Numbered from the stretch's first letter, positions 37,413-47,691 are shown. The stretch: DNA of 64,000 nt from Cupriavidus taiwanensis (GCF_900250115.1 NZ_LT984803.1:1391583-1455582), one strand, 5' to 3'. A program made the numbers and translations. Notes: generated by a model from the sequence alone, not told the origin.

Positions 37413-39824
37413 ATGTCCGGAACACAACTCCTCCCGGCCGAGCCGATTCGCCTGCCACTGTTGCCGCTGCGCGACGTGGTGGTGTTTCCGCACATGGTGA
37501 TCCCGCTGTTCGTGGGACGCCCAAAGTCCATCAAGGCGCTTGAGACTGCGATGGAGGCGGGCAAGAGCATCATGCTCGTGGCCCAGAAGACGGCGGCCAA
37601 GGACGAGCCGACCGCCGACGACCTGTACGAGGTCGGCTGCATCGCCAATATCCTGCAAATGCTGAAGCTGCCCGACGGTACCGTGAAGGTGCTGGTCGAG
37701 GGTACCCAGCGCGCAAACATCCGCGAGGTGAGCGAGGACGATTCGCACTTTATGTGCGAAGCCGTGCCCGTGCCGCCCGCACCTGGCGAAAGCGCCGAGA
37801 CCGAGGCCCTGCGCCGCGCGATCGTGTCGCAGTTCGACCAGTACGTGAAGCTCAACAAGAAGATCCCGCCCGAGATCCTGACCTCGCTGTCGGGCATCGA
37901 CGAGGCCGGGCGCCTGGCCGATACCATCGCCGCGCACCTGCCGATCAAGCTCGAGCAGAAGCAGAAGATCCTGGAGATGGTCAATGTGACCGAGCGCCTG
38001 GAAAGCCTGCTGTCGCAGCTCGAGGGCGAGATCGACATCCTGCAGGTCGAAAAGCGCATCCGTGGCCGCGTCAAGCGCCAGATGGAGAAGAGCCAGCGCG
38101 AGTACTACCTGAACGAGCAGGTCAAGGCCATCCAGAAGGAACTGGGCGAGGGCGAAGAAGGCGCCGACCTGGAAGAACTCGACAAGCGCATCAAGGCTGC
38201 GCGCATGCCGAAGGAAGCCAAGAAGAAGGCCGACGCCGAATTCAAGAAGCTCAAGCTGATGTCGCCGATGTCGGCCGAGGCCACCGTCGTGCGCAACTAC
38301 ATCGACACGCTGGTGAACCTGCCGTGGCGCAAGAAGAGCAAGGTCAACAATGACCTGGCCAACGCCGAGCGCGTGCTGGATGAAGACCACTACGGCCTGG
38401 AGAAGGTCAAGGAACGCATTCTCGAGTACCTCGCGGTGCAACAGCGCGTGGACAAGGTGAAGGCGCCGATCCTGTGCCTGGTCGGGCCTCCCGGCGTGGG
38501 CAAGACCTCGCTCGGCCAGTCGGTGGCGCGCGCGACGAACCGCAAGTTCGTGCGCATGGCACTGGGTGGCGTACGTGACGAGGCCGAGATCCGCGGCCAC
38601 CGCCGTACCTACATCGGCTCGATGCCGGGCAAGATCCTGCAGAGCCTGTCCAAGGTCGGCGTGCGCAATCCGCTCTTCCTGCTCGATGAAATCGACAAGA
38701 TGGGCATGGACTTCCGCGGCGATCCGTCGTCGGCGCTGCTCGAGGTGCTGGACCCGGAACAGAACCACACGTTCCAGGACCACTACATCGAGGTCGACTT
38801 CGACCTGTCCGACGTGATGTTCGTGGCGACGTCCAACTCGCTCAACATCCCGCCGCCGCTGCTCGACCGCATGGAAGTGATCCGCCTGTCGGGTTACACC
38901 GAGGACGAGAAGGTCAACATCGCCCAGCGTTACCTGCTGCCCAAGCAGATCAAGAACAATGGTCTGAAGGCAGGCGAGATCGAGGTCACCGAAAGCGCGA
39001 TCCGCGACATCATCCGCTACTACACGCGGGAAGCGGGCGTGCGATCGCTGGAACGCGAGGTCTCCAAGATCGCCCGCAAGGTGGTCAAGCTGCTGCTGCT
39101 GAAGAAGGAGTCGGGCACGATCAAGGTCGATTCGGAGAACCTGGACAAATTCCTGGGCGTGCGCAAGTACGACTTCGGCCTGGCCGGCAAGGAAAACCAG
39201 GTGGGCCAGGTGACCGGCCTGGCGTGGACCGAGGTGGGCGGCGATTTGCTGACCATCGAGGCCGCGATCATGCCGGGCAAGGGCAACATCACCCGCACCG
39301 GTTCGCTGGGCGATGTGATGAAGGAATCGGTCGAGGCCGCGCGTTCGGTGGTGCGTTCGCGGGCACGCCGCCTGGGCATCACGGATGAGATGTTCGAGAA
39401 GCGCGACATCCACATCCACGTGCCTGAAGGCGCCACGCCCAAGGACGGCCCGTCTGCGGGTGGCGCCATGACCACGGCGCTGGTATCGGTGCTGACCGGC
39501 ATCCCGGTGCGCGCGGATGTCGCCATGACCGGCGAGATCACGCTGCGCGGCGAGGTGCTGCCCATCGGCGGCCTCAAGGAGAAGCTGCTGGCAGCCCACC
39601 GCGGCGGCATCAAGCTGGTGCTGATCCCCGAGGAAAACGTCAAGGACCTGGCCGAGATCCCGGACAACGTCAAGAACGCCATCGAGATCGTGCCGGTGCG
39701 CTGGATCGACAAGGTGCTGGAACTTGCGCTCGAGCGCAAGCCCGAGGCCCTGCCGGAGGAAGACGCCAAGCCCGCCGAGGTGGCCGATAAAGCCACGGCC
39801 AAGGTCGAACGCCTGCATCACTGA
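37413..39824 (+). CDS. lon: ATP-dependent protease Lon (La)
   Basis: An 803-residue LonA. The N-terminal substrate-binding domain begins with [20 protein letters not shown]. The AAA+ module has Walker A GPPGVGKT at about 358-365 and Walker [10 protein letters not shown]. The protease domain has Ser681 in DGPSAGGAM and Lys724 in [10 protein letters not shown], the catalytic dyad at the same spacing as in E. coli Lon. ATG 37413 is chosen because GGGG at 37403-37406 is well spaced to it. ATG 37392 has no ribosome site. It degrades misfolded and regulatory proteins. A strong terminator follows. Confidence 0.97.
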   Translation: MSGTQLLPAEPIRLPLLPLRDVVVFPHMVIPLFVGRPKSIKALETAMEAGKSIMLVAQKTAAKDEPTADDLYEVGCIANILQMLKLPDGTVKVLVEGTQRANIREVSEDDSHFMCEAVPVPPAPGESAETEALRRAIVSQFDQYVKLNKKIPPEILTSLSGIDEAGRLADTIAAHLPIKLEQKQKILEMVNVTERLESLLSQLEGEIDILQVEKRIRGRVKRQMEKSQREYYLNEQVKAIQKELGEGEEGADLEELDKRIKAARMPKEAKKKADAEFKKLKLMSPMSAEATVVRNYIDTLVNLPWRKKSKVNNDLANAERVLDEDHYGLEKVKERILEYLAVQQRVDKVKAPILCLVGPPGVGKTSLGQSVARATNRKFVRMALGGVRDEAEIRGHRRTYIGSMPGKILQSLSKVGVRNPLFLLDEIDKMGMDFRGDPSSALLEVLDPEQNHTFQDHYIEVDFDLSDVMFVATSNSLNIPPPLLDRMEVIRLSGYTEDEKVNIAQRYLLPKQIKNNGLKAGEIEVTESAIRDIIRYYTREAGVRSLEREVSKIARKVVKLLLLKKESGTIKVDSENLDKFLGVRKYDFGLAGKENQVGQVTGLAWTEVGGDLLTIEAAIMPGKGNITRTGSLGDVMKESVEAARSVVRSRARRLGITDEMFEKRDIHIHVPEGATPKDGPSAGGAMTTALVSVLTGIPVRADVAMTGEITLRGEVLPIGGLKEKLLAAHRGGIKLVLIPEENVKDLAEIPDNVKNAIEIVPVRWIDKVLELALERKPEALPEEDAKPAEVADKATAKVERLHH

Positions 39825-39848
39825 GGCCGGCCCAGCCGCTCCAACAAG

Positions 39849-39884
39849 ACGCCGCAGGGCAGCGATGCCCGGCGGCGTTTTTTT
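39849..39884 (+). terminator. Terminator after lon
   Basis: ACGCCGC ... GCGGCGT encloses an inner GGGCA/TGCCC stem, and a run of seven Ts follows. It is a very stable bipartite hairpin 25 bases after the lon stop. Confidence 0.93.
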
Positions 39885-39897
39885 GTCCGCGCAGGCC

Positions 39898-39924
39898 TTG
39901 GCAAACCGAAATCACCTGTATTAC
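39898..39924 (+). promoter_or_regulatory. Possible promoter of tRNA-Val
   Basis: TTGGCA (39898-39903), a 15-base spacer and TATTAC (39919-39924) precede tRNA-Val by about 90 bases. The spacer is short for sigma-70, so confidence is limited. Confidence 0.35.
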
Positions 39925-40014
39925 ACTTGCGCCCTCGCAACGCAAACCACGGCAGCTGCCGCGAGGTGCGAAGCGTTCAGCAAGTTGCAGGCAGACAGCC
40001 TGCGATGGTCGAGC

Positions 40015-40090
40015 GGGTGCTTAGCTCAGTTGGTAGAGCGGCGCCCTTACAAGGCGTAGGTCGGGGGTTCGAACCCCTCAGCACCCACCA
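40015..40090 (+). tRNA. tRNA-Val (anticodon TAC); island attachment site
   Basis: A complete 76-base tRNA starting GGGTGCTTAGCTCAG and ending in encoded CCA. The acceptor stem GGGTGCT/AGCACCC is perfect. The anticodon loop CTTACAA has TAC at 34-36, and the T arm is GGGGGTTCGAACCCCT. Its 3' half, with the downstream terminator, is repeated at 53788-53887, so it served as the insertion site of the genomic island that follows. Confidence 0.97.
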
Positions 40091-40109
40091 ACGTTCGATC
40101 GATGAAATC

Positions 40110-40140
40110 AAGGACTTGGAGTGATCCAGGTCCTTTTTTT
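40110..40140 (+). terminator. Terminator of tRNA-Val
   Basis: AAGGACTTGGA/TCCAGGTCCTT (one G-T pair), loop GTGA, then seven or more Ts. The same hairpin follows the tRNA copy at 53857-53887. Confidence 0.92.
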
Positions 40141-40260
40141 ATGCCCGTTTTACCACCCGACAGCGGAGCCTAAGGCAGTCTCTGTGGCCGACACTATCGC
40201 CATCAATGCGATGACCGGCTGCGCCGACCGAGTTTCGCGGGGGCCAGCGAAGGGGTTTGC

Positions 40261-40623
40261 TCACCCCACCAGCAGTTTCGCAAAACTCAGCTCATGGCCG
40301 TCGGGATCGCTGATATGGAAATACCGCTCGCCCCACTCGGCATCGCGCGGGGCGTCCTCGGGACGCAGCCCGTGTGCGAGCGCCCGTTGGTGGATGGCGT
40401 CGACATTGTCGACATGGAAAATGATGCGTCCCCACCACGACCATTGCCGGCTGGATGGCTGCGCAATCAGGTTGAGATAGCCCGTGCCTACGTGGAAGCT
40501 GGTGAATTCCGCATCAGAACCTCCATAGCGGATCTGAAATCCGAGCGTCTGGTAGAAGGCAACGGCTCGTGACATGTCGTGGGTGGCAAGTGTCACGGCA
40601 TTGATCGAGGAAATCATCGGCAT
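40261..40623 (-). CDS. VOC-superfamily (glyoxalase/bleomycin resistance-like) protein
   Basis: A 120-residue two-module VOC protein. The first module starts INAVTLATHDMSRAVAFYQ. The second has WGRIIFHVDNVDAIHQRA and ends with the YFHISDPDGHELSFAK block. Metal-ligand type residues (His in THDM and FHV, Glu in HELSF) are visible, but no substrate can be named; members include glyoxalases, dioxygenases and resistance proteins. ATG 40623 is used, with ATG 40617 nearly as good. It is the first gene inside the island and faces the tRNA. Confidence 0.82.
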   Translation of the reverse strand: MPMISSINAVTLATHDMSRAVAFYQTLGFQIRYGGSDAEFTSFHVGTGYLNLIAQPSSRQWSWWGRIIFHVDNVDAIHQRALAHGLRPEDAPRDAEWGERYFHISDPDGHELSFAKLLVG

Positions 40624-41023
40624 TGGGGGCGTGTTTAACCGGACCAGATCAGGCTAGATCCGGATTTTCACCGGAATCCACCGCCGCCCGAACTGGCGCC
40701 GCGTGCGGATGCGCCAATGCCCTCGCCGGTCGCTGGGGGGGCGGCTGAGTTCAGTATAGGCCCCGTGAATGCGCCAAGGGCGCGCAGTATGAGCGCCCGC
40801 AGGAGGTCAACCAGCGTTTTGCTGCGATGGTTTTCGTCTGCTGGGACGCCCCGTCCATGACTGTACCTCGCTGTGCCCAGATTGCTTTCGAACCCGCGCA
40901 TGCTATTCCGATCGGGTTGGCACAGGTGGATCGTTTTCCGATATACCCGAATCGCCATTCCCTATTAGCCAGACCACTGTCGTCTCCATAGACTCAACAC
41001 AGTTTCATCCAACTGGAGTAGAA
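40624..41023. other. 400-base gap upstream of the DsbA-fold isomerase gene
   Basis: No supported gene. TTGGCA (40917-40922) with GATATA (40940-40945) at 17-base spacing could be the promoter of the plus-strand gene at 41024. A run of A/G-poor sequence around 40680-40760 has no coding look. Confidence 0.4.
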
Positions 41024-41623
41024 ATGGACAAGAAGCGAGTTGACCTGTACTGGGATGTCGGCAGCACTAATACCTACTTCGCCATCAAGCTGATCAAGCC
41101 GATCATTGAGCGCCATGACGCAGAACTTGTTCTGCATCCCTACAATCTGGGCTATGTCTTCCGGAACAACGAATATGAGCTGATGAAGGAACCGAAGTCG
41201 AAACTCCGGTACCGCAAACGGGATCTGATGCGCTGGGCCGAAAAGTACAACCTTCCGTTTCAGATCCCCCGGCAGTTCCCGATCAAGTCCAGCCGGGCGC
41301 TTCGTGGCTCGCTTGCGATGCGACGCAAAGGCCTCGAGCTGGCGTTTGTCGAGCGGGTGATGGAAGCATACTGGGAGCGCGGCGATGCCAGCATCGTCGA
41401 GTTTGCCGGCCTGCGACCGATCGTCGAGGCGCTAGGCGTTGACTTCGCCTGGTTCGAAGAGCTTGCCGCGAGCGACGAGATTGGCGCCGAGCTGGCGCGA
41501 AGCACGGACGCAGCGGTCGAGCGTGGGGTTTTTGGGGTGCCGATGATGTATGTGGGAGACGAAATGTTCTGGGGGAAGGATCGCCTCGACTTCATGGAAG
41601 AGGAACTTGCGCGCACCGCGTAG
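41024..41623 (+). CDS. DsbA-fold protein, 2-hydroxychromene-2-carboxylate isomerase/kappa-GST type
   Basis: A 199-residue thioredoxin-fold protein. The N-terminal YWDVGSTNTYFAIKLI has Ser at the active position where DsbA has CxxC, as in HCCA isomerase and kappa-class GSTs, which use glutathione. The cis-Pro block GVFGVPMMYVGDEMFWGKDR and the C-terminal LDFMEEEL are family hallmarks. GGAG at 41013-41016 serves ATG 41024. Known relatives isomerise naphthalene-pathway intermediates or disulfides; the local role is inferred to be glutathione-dependent catabolism with the GST and reductase 3-6 kb downstream. Confidence 0.87.
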   Translation: MDKKRVDLYWDVGSTNTYFAIKLIKPIIERHDAELVLHPYNLGYVFRNNEYELMKEPKSKLRYRKRDLMRWAEKYNLPFQIPRQFPIKSSRALRGSLAMRRKGLELAFVERVMEAYWERGDASIVEFAGLRPIVEALGVDFAWFEELAASDEIGAELARSTDAAVERGVFGVPMMYVGDEMFWGKDRLDFMEEELARTA

Positions 41624-41849
41624 GAGATCGCACGACGGCCTGCGCAGCGGTCTGGCTCCGACCGCTGGGGAGGCCGTTCTCACCAGAATCCTGTCCCGCC
41701 ACTGATCCTCGGCAACTCACCCCATTGCTTCCTGGCTGCAAAGCCATCGTGCCGGTAGCCACCGACAAGCACGGTCAGCACGCATTGTCGTGCCTCGTCC
41801 CAGACGGAGCGAAGAAGGGCGGCAACCGGCGGCGCAGCCCTGGTCCTGC

Positions 41850-43085
41850 TCAAATGATGTTGCGTTCTCGCAGCCGCTGGAACTCGGCGGCATCTACGCC
41901 GGCCATTTCCCGCAGGATCTCTTCCGTGTGTGCCCCCGGTATGGGCGCCGGCGTGTCATAGCCGACGTCTGCATCGCCAAATTGCAAGGGGAATGACGCC
42001 GCTTTGACATGCATCGTTGCCTTTGCGAGCGGGTTCCACAGCGATACGGCCATGTTCCGCGCAACGATCTGATCCCAGGCGAGTACGTCATCGATCGTCC
42101 GTACCGGACTGCACGGAATCCTGGCGGACCGCATCTGCTGCTCGATCTCCGCAGTAGGCAGCGCCGATGTCCACTTCGAAACGATCTCGTCAACTGTCGC
42201 ATTGTTCGACAAGCGCCATGAGACGGACATGATGTCGGGATCATCCTTGAGGTCGGACCGGCCCATGAGGTCCAGCAGGGTGCTCCAGTCATCGTTGCTG
42301 GCGGCCCCGATGGTCACCCAGCCATCCGCGCTCTGGTACGCGTTGAAGGGGGAGAATCGCATGATGCGGTTGCCTTGCTGGAAGGAGAGGCCCAGTTCGC
42401 GATAGCAATCCAGCGGCTCGTCGAGGATCAAGGACAGCAGGCAGTCCGTCATGGAAACATCCACCGACTGTCCATGGCCGGTGCGCTGGCGGTAGTTCAA
42501 TGCCGCGACGATCCCGAACGCGGCGAACAGGCCGGCAATCGCATCCGAAAGCGGCGAGCCCGCCTTCGTGGGCCCGGCGCCTGGTTGACCCGTGATGCTC
42601 ATCAAGCCGGCGGCCGCTTGTACCATCAGATCATAGGCCTTGAGGTTTTTTGCAGGGCCTGTGGAACCGTATCCAGTCAGCGAGCAGTAGACCAGGGATG
42701 GATTCACTTCGCGCAGCATGTCATAGCCAATGCCAAGCCGAGCGGCGACGCCCGCGCTGAAATTCTCCACCACGACATCAGCTTGCCTGGACATACGCAA
42801 GAAGAGCTCCTTGCCGTCCGCGCTCTTCAGGTTCAGCGTGGCGGACTTCTTCGAGCGCGCCCGCTTCAGGTAGGCGATGCCCATGTCCTCCTGGGTACGT
42901 CTTTCGAAGGAGACGCCATGCGGGCCGGCAAACGGTGGTGAAAATGCGGTCGGATCCCCGCCGTCCGGATCGTCGATCTTGATGACTTCCGCACCGAGCC
43001 CGGCGAGAAACAGCGTGCATTGAGGGCCGGAGAAGAACCGGGTAAGGTCAAGTATCTTGACGCCGTCGAGAATCCGTTTGGTCAT
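41850..43085 (-). CDS. Family III CoA-transferase (CaiB/BaiF), first copy
   Basis: A 411-residue formyl-CoA-transferase-fold protein. N-terminal DLTRFFSGPQCTLFLAGLGAEVIKID is typical. The nucleophilic aspartate is Asp181 in GSPLSDAIAGLF. ENFSAGVAARLGIGYDML and YCSLTGYG are further family blocks. Such enzymes move CoA between carboxylic acids; substrates include oxalate, carnitine, succinate/benzylsuccinate and itaconate. It is followed on the left by a 226-base gap. Its 5' end is 100 bases after the stop of the LysR gene on the same strand, so co-transcription is plausible. Confidence 0.9.
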   Translation of the reverse strand: MTKRILDGVKILDLTRFFSGPQCTLFLAGLGAEVIKIDDPDGGDPTAFSPPFAGPHGVSFERRTQEDMGIAYLKRARSKKSATLNLKSADGKELFLRMSRQADVVVENFSAGVAARLGIGYDMLREVNPSLVYCSLTGYGSTGPAKNLKAYDLMVQAAAGLMSITGQPGAGPTKAGSPLSDAIAGLFAAFGIVAALNYRQRTGHGQSVDVSMTDCLLSLILDEPLDCYRELGLSFQQGNRIMRFSPFNAYQSADGWVTIGAASNDDWSTLLDLMGRSDLKDDPDIMSVSWRLSNNATVDEIVSKWTSALPTAEIEQQMRSARIPCSPVRTIDDVLAWDQIVARNMAVSLWNPLAKATMHVKAASFPLQFGDADVGYDTPAPIPGAHTEEILREMAGVDAAEFQRLRERNII

Positions 43086-43185
43086 GGGTTGCCGTTTGCC
43101 TGTTTAGACGCTTCGAAAGTCTAGACACGCAACAGTGCAACCGGCCAATAGGACTTTGCGGTGACGGTATTGCGATTCCGTATGG

Positions 43186-44136
43186 CTAATCGATTCTCGA
43201 CGCGCCGGGCCATGCGCCTTCGGCAACCAGCGCCGCAGCGGTCTCGCGAATCAGTTCCATGATCCGGCGCGCGGCGGTACTCAGCGGCATGATGTCGAAG
43301 GTGCAAAGCGAAAGGCGTCGTTGCAGCGCAGCACCGGCGATCCGTTGCACGGTGAGGCCCTCGGTGCCCCCGGGGATCGAAGGCGACAAGATCGTCGAGC
43401 CGACGCCGCTTGCGACGACCGCGCGAATCGTCGCGAGAGAATCGAGTTCCGCCAACACGACCGGCCGTTGGCCCGCAGCTTCGAATGCCTCGTCGATAAT
43501 CTGTCGCGTGATGTTGGATTTCCCGGGAAGGATCAGGGGCCGTCGTGCCGCTGCCTCGACGGAGATCTCTTCCGGCGCCGCGCCTTCCGCTGCTTGGGAC
43601 GAAAGCAGAAACAGGTTCTCGGTCAGCAGGGGGCTGACCTCAAGATGTGCCCCGAGCCTTGTCTCGCGTACCGCACCGGCTCCATCCACGCGCTCAAACA
43701 ACAGGCTCATCTCGATCCGCCCGTTTACCACCAGCTCCTGAAGGTGTCCGCTGAGGCTTTGCGTGATCCGGAGCTGGATATCGGGGTACTGCGTGGCTGC
43801 CGCGGCCAGCAGTCTGGGCGCGAGTATCGTCGCTGCGCTGGTCGGAAGCCCGACCGATACGGTTCCCTGCGGATGCTCGCCGGCATGCTGGACATCGTTC
43901 TTCATCAACTCCGCCTGGCGCAACATGGCGCGTGCGTGGCGATAGAAGACTTCTCCCGCGTCCGTCGCAACCACGCCGCGGGCGCTCCTGGCCAGCAACT
44001 TCACCTTGAGCTCGTCTTCGAGCTTGGCGATTTGCTGGCTGAGCGCTGGCTGTGCGGTGTACAGGTCGGCGGCCGCACGGGACACGCTTCCCAACTCGAC
44101 GATGCGTACGAAGTACTTAAGTTGTCGGAATTCCAT
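43186..44136 (-). CDS. LysR-family regulator (Nac/Cbl-like)
   Basis: A 316-residue regulator. The winged-helix domain starts MEFRQLKYFVRIVELGSVSR, with AAADLYTAQPALSQQIAKLE as recognition region, close to the Nac/Cbl subgroup. The effector domain (about 90-300) has TVSVGLPTSAATILAPRLL. It is divergent from the glutathione transferase gene (about 100-base gap), the usual arrangement for control of that operon and of itself. The effector is unknown but probably an intermediate of the local pathway. Confidence 0.92.
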   Translation of the reverse strand: MEFRQLKYFVRIVELGSVSRAAADLYTAQPALSQQIAKLEDELKVKLLARSARGVVATDAGEVFYRHARAMLRQAELMKNDVQHAGEHPQGTVSVGLPTSAATILAPRLLAAAATQYPDIQLRITQSLSGHLQELVVNGRIEMSLLFERVDGAGAVRETRLGAHLEVSPLLTENLFLLSSQAAEGAAPEEISVEAAARRPLILPGKSNITRQIIDEAFEAAGQRPVVLAELDSLATIRAVVASGVGSTILSPSIPGGTEGLTVQRIAGAALQRRLSLCTFDIMPLSTAARRIMELIRETAAALVAEGAWPGASRID

Positions 44137-44237
44137 GGCTCATTGTATGGCGCGCCAGCCGGACGGTGCCAGCCATAAGTTTTCGACATGCCCCAAGCGG
44201 GACACAGTATTGGCGCAACGATGGTGGCATTTCTAAG

Positions 44238-44972
44238 ATGGCTCCATCAGTAACGAGCCACCTCACCGAGATGATCGACCTCTACTTCTGGAGCACGCCG
44301 AACGGCTACAAGGTTTCCATTCTCCTTGAAGAGCTGCGGATGCCCTACAACGTCATACCGGTGCACATCGGCAAGGGGCAGCAGTTCGCGCCGGAATTCC
44401 TGGCGATCAGCCCGAACAACAAGATACCTGCCATTGTCGATCATGAAGGCCCGGACGGACAGCCGATTGCGATGTTCGAGTCGGGCGCCATCATGATGTA
44501 CCTGGGGGAGAAAAGCGGCTACCAGTTCATGCCGCAAGACACGCGCAGGCGCTATGAGGTGCTGCAGTGGCTGATGTTCCAGATGGGTGGCGTGGGACCG
44601 ATGCTTGGGCAGGCCCATCATTTCCGCAAGTACGCGCCGGAGAAGATCGACTACGCGATTGACCGTTATACCGGCGAGGCACGTCGGCTCTACACGGTGA
44701 TCGATCGCCGGCTCGCTGATTCCGAATACCTGGCGGGCGATTACTCGATCGCGGACATGGCCACCTATCCGTGGCTGCGTGCCCACAAATGGCAAGGCCA
44801 GGACCTTGCGGACTTTCCCAATCTCGAGCGCTGGTACTCGGCGGTACGCGAACGTCCCGCGGTTCAGCGCGGTATTGCCGTGCTCGCCGAGAAGGTCGAC
44901 AAGACCGGTGCCAAGCCGAGCGGCGAGCGCTGGGACAACCTGTTTGGCAAGAACCAGTTCACCACGCGTTAG
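44238..44972 (+). CDS. Glutathione transferase, nu-class/YfcG-like disulfide reductase
   Basis: A 244-residue GST. MIDLYFWSTPNGYKVSILLEE closely follows the YfcG N-terminus, including the TPNG active-site turn. ISPNNKIPAIVDHEGPDGQP, FESGAIMMYL and GGVGPMLGQAHHF continue the match. Nu-class GSTs bind two glutathiones and reduce disulfides or remove glutathione from adducts. The start is uncertain: ATG 44238 adds 11 residues before MIDLYFW at 44271. It heads a plus-strand operon GST, CoA-transferase, glutathione reductase, Bug protein. Confidence 0.92.
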   Translation: MAPSVTSHLTEMIDLYFWSTPNGYKVSILLEELRMPYNVIPVHIGKGQQFAPEFLAISPNNKIPAIVDHEGPDGQPIAMFESGAIMMYLGEKSGYQFMPQDTRRRYEVLQWLMFQMGGVGPMLGQAHHFRKYAPEKIDYAIDRYTGEARRLYTVIDRRLADSEYLAGDYSIADMATYPWLRAHKWQGQDLADFPNLERWYSAVRERPAVQRGIAVLAEKVDKTGAKPSGERWDNLFGKNQFTTR

Positions 44973-44982
44973 GAGAAACACC

Positions 44983-46269
44983 GTGTCGCAAACCAGGACT
45001 CCAATGCTTACCGGCTTCCGCGTGCTGGATATCACCCAGATCGTTGCAGGGCCGACCTGCACCCGCATTCTTGCCGAGATGGGCGCGGAGGTCGTCAAGC
45101 TCGAGCTCGCCCCGTTTGGCGACCGCACCCGCGTCGGCGGCCTGCGCAGCCGGAAGCCGGAGCATAAGCGTTGTTCCCAAAGCACCTACTTTGTCCAGCA
45201 CAACCACTCGAAGAAAAGCCTGGCGCTGAATCTCAAGGACAACAAGGCGCGCGAGCTTGTGCTCAAAATGATCCCGCAGTTCGACGTGCTGGTGGAAAAC
45301 TTCTCGCCAGGCGTGATGGATCGTTTCGGGCTTGGCTACGACGTGCTGAAGACCATCAATCCGCGCCTGGTCATGTGCTCGATTTCTCTTGCGGGGCAGA
45401 AGGGCGTCCTGGCGAGCAAGCCGGGATACGACTACGTTGCGCAGGCATACGCCGGCATCACGGACCTGATCGGCGATGCCGAAGGCAGTCCCGCCCTGAT
45501 CACCATGGCGATCGGGGACGCATCCACCGGGGTCGCCGCCGCCATGGCAATCGGCTTCGCGTTGCTGCATCGGGAGCGAACCGGTGAGGGGCAGTACCTC
45601 GAGACGTCGCTGCTGGATACCTATTTCAACATGCATGAGGTAGCCGTTCCGCGCGTCAGCCTGCGCCAGGGCTATGAACCAACGCGCACCGGATCGCAGC
45701 ATCCCGACGGTGGGCCGACCGGCATCTTCCGTTGCGGGGACGGTACTTACCTGACGCTGGCGACCCTTCCGCACCAATGGGAGCAGGTTGCGTTGGCCCT
45801 GGGACGCGACGACCTCCTGACCGATCCGCGCTTTGCCACCGCTGCGCTGCGCCGCGACAACAACGACCAGCTCAAAGAGATTGTGGAGTCTTGGCTTGCT
45901 ACCTTCGCGTCCAGGGACGCTGCCATCGAAGCACTGGAGCGGCAGCGGATTCCTTGCGCGCCGGTGCTCACGCTGCGCGAGGCCATGAACCATCCCCATC
46001 TGCGTGAGCGCGGGGTCGTACGCGCGGTGCGTGACCCTTACCTAGGCGAATTCCAGATCCCGGGTCCGGCGGCGAGATTCTCCGCCTGGGAGTATCCGTC
46101 TTCCTTGAAGGCTGACCTGCTGGGCGAACACAACGAGCAAGTCCTGAAGGCGTTCGCCGGGCTTGAGGATGCGGAGATCGACGCCTTGTATGCCGAGGGC
46201 GTGCTGGTGCGAGACCGGCTGCTCGAGCCGAACGCGGTGCCGACAGCAGAAGCTGAGGTCTCGCGATGA
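44983..46269 (+). CDS. Family III CoA-transferase, second copy
   Basis: A 428-residue CaiB/BaiF enzyme. FRVLDITQIVAGPTCTRILAEMGAEVVKLE is split by the start choice as usual for the family. Asp179 in AIGDASTGVAAAMAIG is the likely nucleophile. AGGAGA at 44971-44976 and GTG 44983 fit; the stop of the GST gene overlaps that site, and glutathione reductase overlaps its end by four bases. It probably activates the acid on which the neighbouring glutathione enzymes act. That is inference from the operon. Confidence 0.9.
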   Translation: MSQTRTPMLTGFRVLDITQIVAGPTCTRILAEMGAEVVKLELAPFGDRTRVGGLRSRKPEHKRCSQSTYFVQHNHSKKSLALNLKDNKARELVLKMIPQFDVLVENFSPGVMDRFGLGYDVLKTINPRLVMCSISLAGQKGVLASKPGYDYVAQAYAGITDLIGDAEGSPALITMAIGDASTGVAAAMAIGFALLHRERTGEGQYLETSLLDTYFNMHEVAVPRVSLRQGYEPTRTGSQHPDGGPTGIFRCGDGTYLTLATLPHQWEQVALALGRDDLLTDPRFATAALRRDNNDQLKEIVESWLATFASRDAAIEALERQRIPCAPVLTLREAMNHPHLRERGVVRAVRDPYLGEFQIPGPAARFSAWEYPSSLKADLLGEHNEQVLKAFAGLEDAEIDALYAEGVLVRDRLLEPNAVPTAEAEVSR

Positions 46270-47627
46270 GCGCCGTGGATAACAGCATGGACGCTTTCGA
46301 TCTGCTCGTCATTGGTGCGGGCTCTGGCGGCGTAAGGGCGGCACGTACCGCTGCAGCGCTCGGCGCGCGGGTTGCGATCGCGGAACAGTCGCGCGTAGGC
46401 GGCACCTGCGTGATTCGCGGCTGTGTGCCGAAGAAGCTCCTGGTCACGGCGAGCCGATACCGCTCCGAGGCAACCGACGCAATCGGCTTTGGCTGGAGCT
46501 TTGAGGCCAGAGGCCACAACTGGCGTGTGCTTCGTGATGGCATCGCCGAAGAAGTCTGCCGGCTCGAGCAGCTGTATCGCAAGGGACTGGAAAACGCCCA
46601 CGTGACGATCCTAGACGAGACCGCGTCGGTGGAGGGCAGTGGCCGTGTGCGGCTCGCATCGGGCAGATCGGTGCGGGCTGAAAACATCATCGTCGCCACG
46701 GGCGCGTTACCTTCGCCGCTTGGCATTCCCGGGGCGGAGCATTGCATCACCTCGGACGATGTCTTCGGGCTGCCGGCTCTGCCCCCTCGTATCGTGATCG
46801 TGGGCGGTGGCTATATCGCGCTCGAATTCGCAGGAATTTTCAAGGGGCTGGGCGCCGATGTCACGCTACTGCACCGCGGCGCCGCGGTGCTGCGAGGGTT
46901 CGATGCGGATGTGCAGCAAGGCGTTGCCGGCGCGTACCTCGAGCAGGGCATCCGGATCCGATTCAATACCGCGGTCCGTTCCATCGAGGCCTCGCCCGCC
47001 GGCTATTGCGTGACGGACCACACCGGGAACCGTTTCGATTGTGATCTCGTCCTGAACGCGACCGGCCGCCTGCCAAACACGATGGCCGCAGCGGGAGTCC
47101 TTGCGCTGAACCAGGGCGGGGCCATCGTGGTGGATGATCGATATGCGACCTCGGTGGCGGGCGTTTATGCCATCGGGGATGCGATCGGGCAGTTGAACCT
47201 GACGCCGGTGGCGATCCGGCAAGGACAGTGGCTGGCCGAGTCGCTCTTTGGGACACCGCGGCTTTGTTTGCCCGACTTCGGGTTGACACCGACGGCAGTG
47301 TTCTCCACGCCGGAGCTTGCCAGCGTGGGACTGACCGAGCAGCAGGCACGCGCGACGCTTGCCGATATCACGGTCTACCGCACCAGCTTCCGTCCCATGC
47401 GAGCTTCGCTGGCAGGGAGCCTTGAGCGCGTCATGATGAAGCTGGTCGTCGACAAACACAGTGACCGGGTCGTTGGCCTGCACATGCTGGGGCGTGATGC
47501 TGCCGAGATCGTTCAGATGGGCGCGATCTCGCTGCAGCGGGGCATCACGAAACGCGAGTTCGACCGGACCGTCGCATTGCATCCCAGCGTCGCGGAAGAG
47601 TTCGTCACCATGAGCAACCATGACTGA
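46266..47627 (+). CDS. gor: Glutathione-disulfide reductase
   Basis: A 453-residue FAD/NADPH disulfide reductase. The FAD loop is VIGAGSGGVRAARTAA. The redox pair is Cys48/Cys53 in GGTCVIRGCVPKK. The NADPH site is GGGYIALEFAGIFKGLG, and the catalytic His439 is in LHPSVAEEF. These fit glutathione reductase rather than dihydrolipoamide dehydrogenase. The ATGA overlap with the CoA-transferase gene shows coupling. A reductase dedicated to this operon implies that the pathway makes oxidised glutathione. gor is named by motif, not by proven function. Confidence 0.9.
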   Translation: MSAVDNSMDAFDLLVIGAGSGGVRAARTAAALGARVAIAEQSRVGGTCVIRGCVPKKLLVTASRYRSEATDAIGFGWSFEARGHNWRVLRDGIAEEVCRLEQLYRKGLENAHVTILDETASVEGSGRVRLASGRSVRAENIIVATGALPSPLGIPGAEHCITSDDVFGLPALPPRIVIVGGGYIALEFAGIFKGLGADVTLLHRGAAVLRGFDADVQQGVAGAYLEQGIRIRFNTAVRSIEASPAGYCVTDHTGNRFDCDLVLNATGRLPNTMAAAGVLALNQGGAIVVDDRYATSVAGVYAIGDAIGQLNLTPVAIRQGQWLAESLFGTPRLCLPDFGLTPTAVFSTPELASVGLTEQQARATLADITVYRTSFRPMRASLAGSLERVMMKLVVDKHSDRVVGLHMLGRDAAEIVQMGAISLQRGITKREFDRTVALHPSVAEEFVTMSNHD

Positions 47628-47691
47628 AGGTGGCGGGGCGGAGCAGCAAGCGTAGTCATCACACAAAGAGCAGGACGCAAGGAGACAGGCT

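Noticed and set aside
40668..40958. Minus-strand 96-codon frame upstream of the DsbA-fold gene
   Set aside because: No ribosome site, no family likeness, Gly/Ala tail, and it covers the probable promoter of the plus-strand gene.
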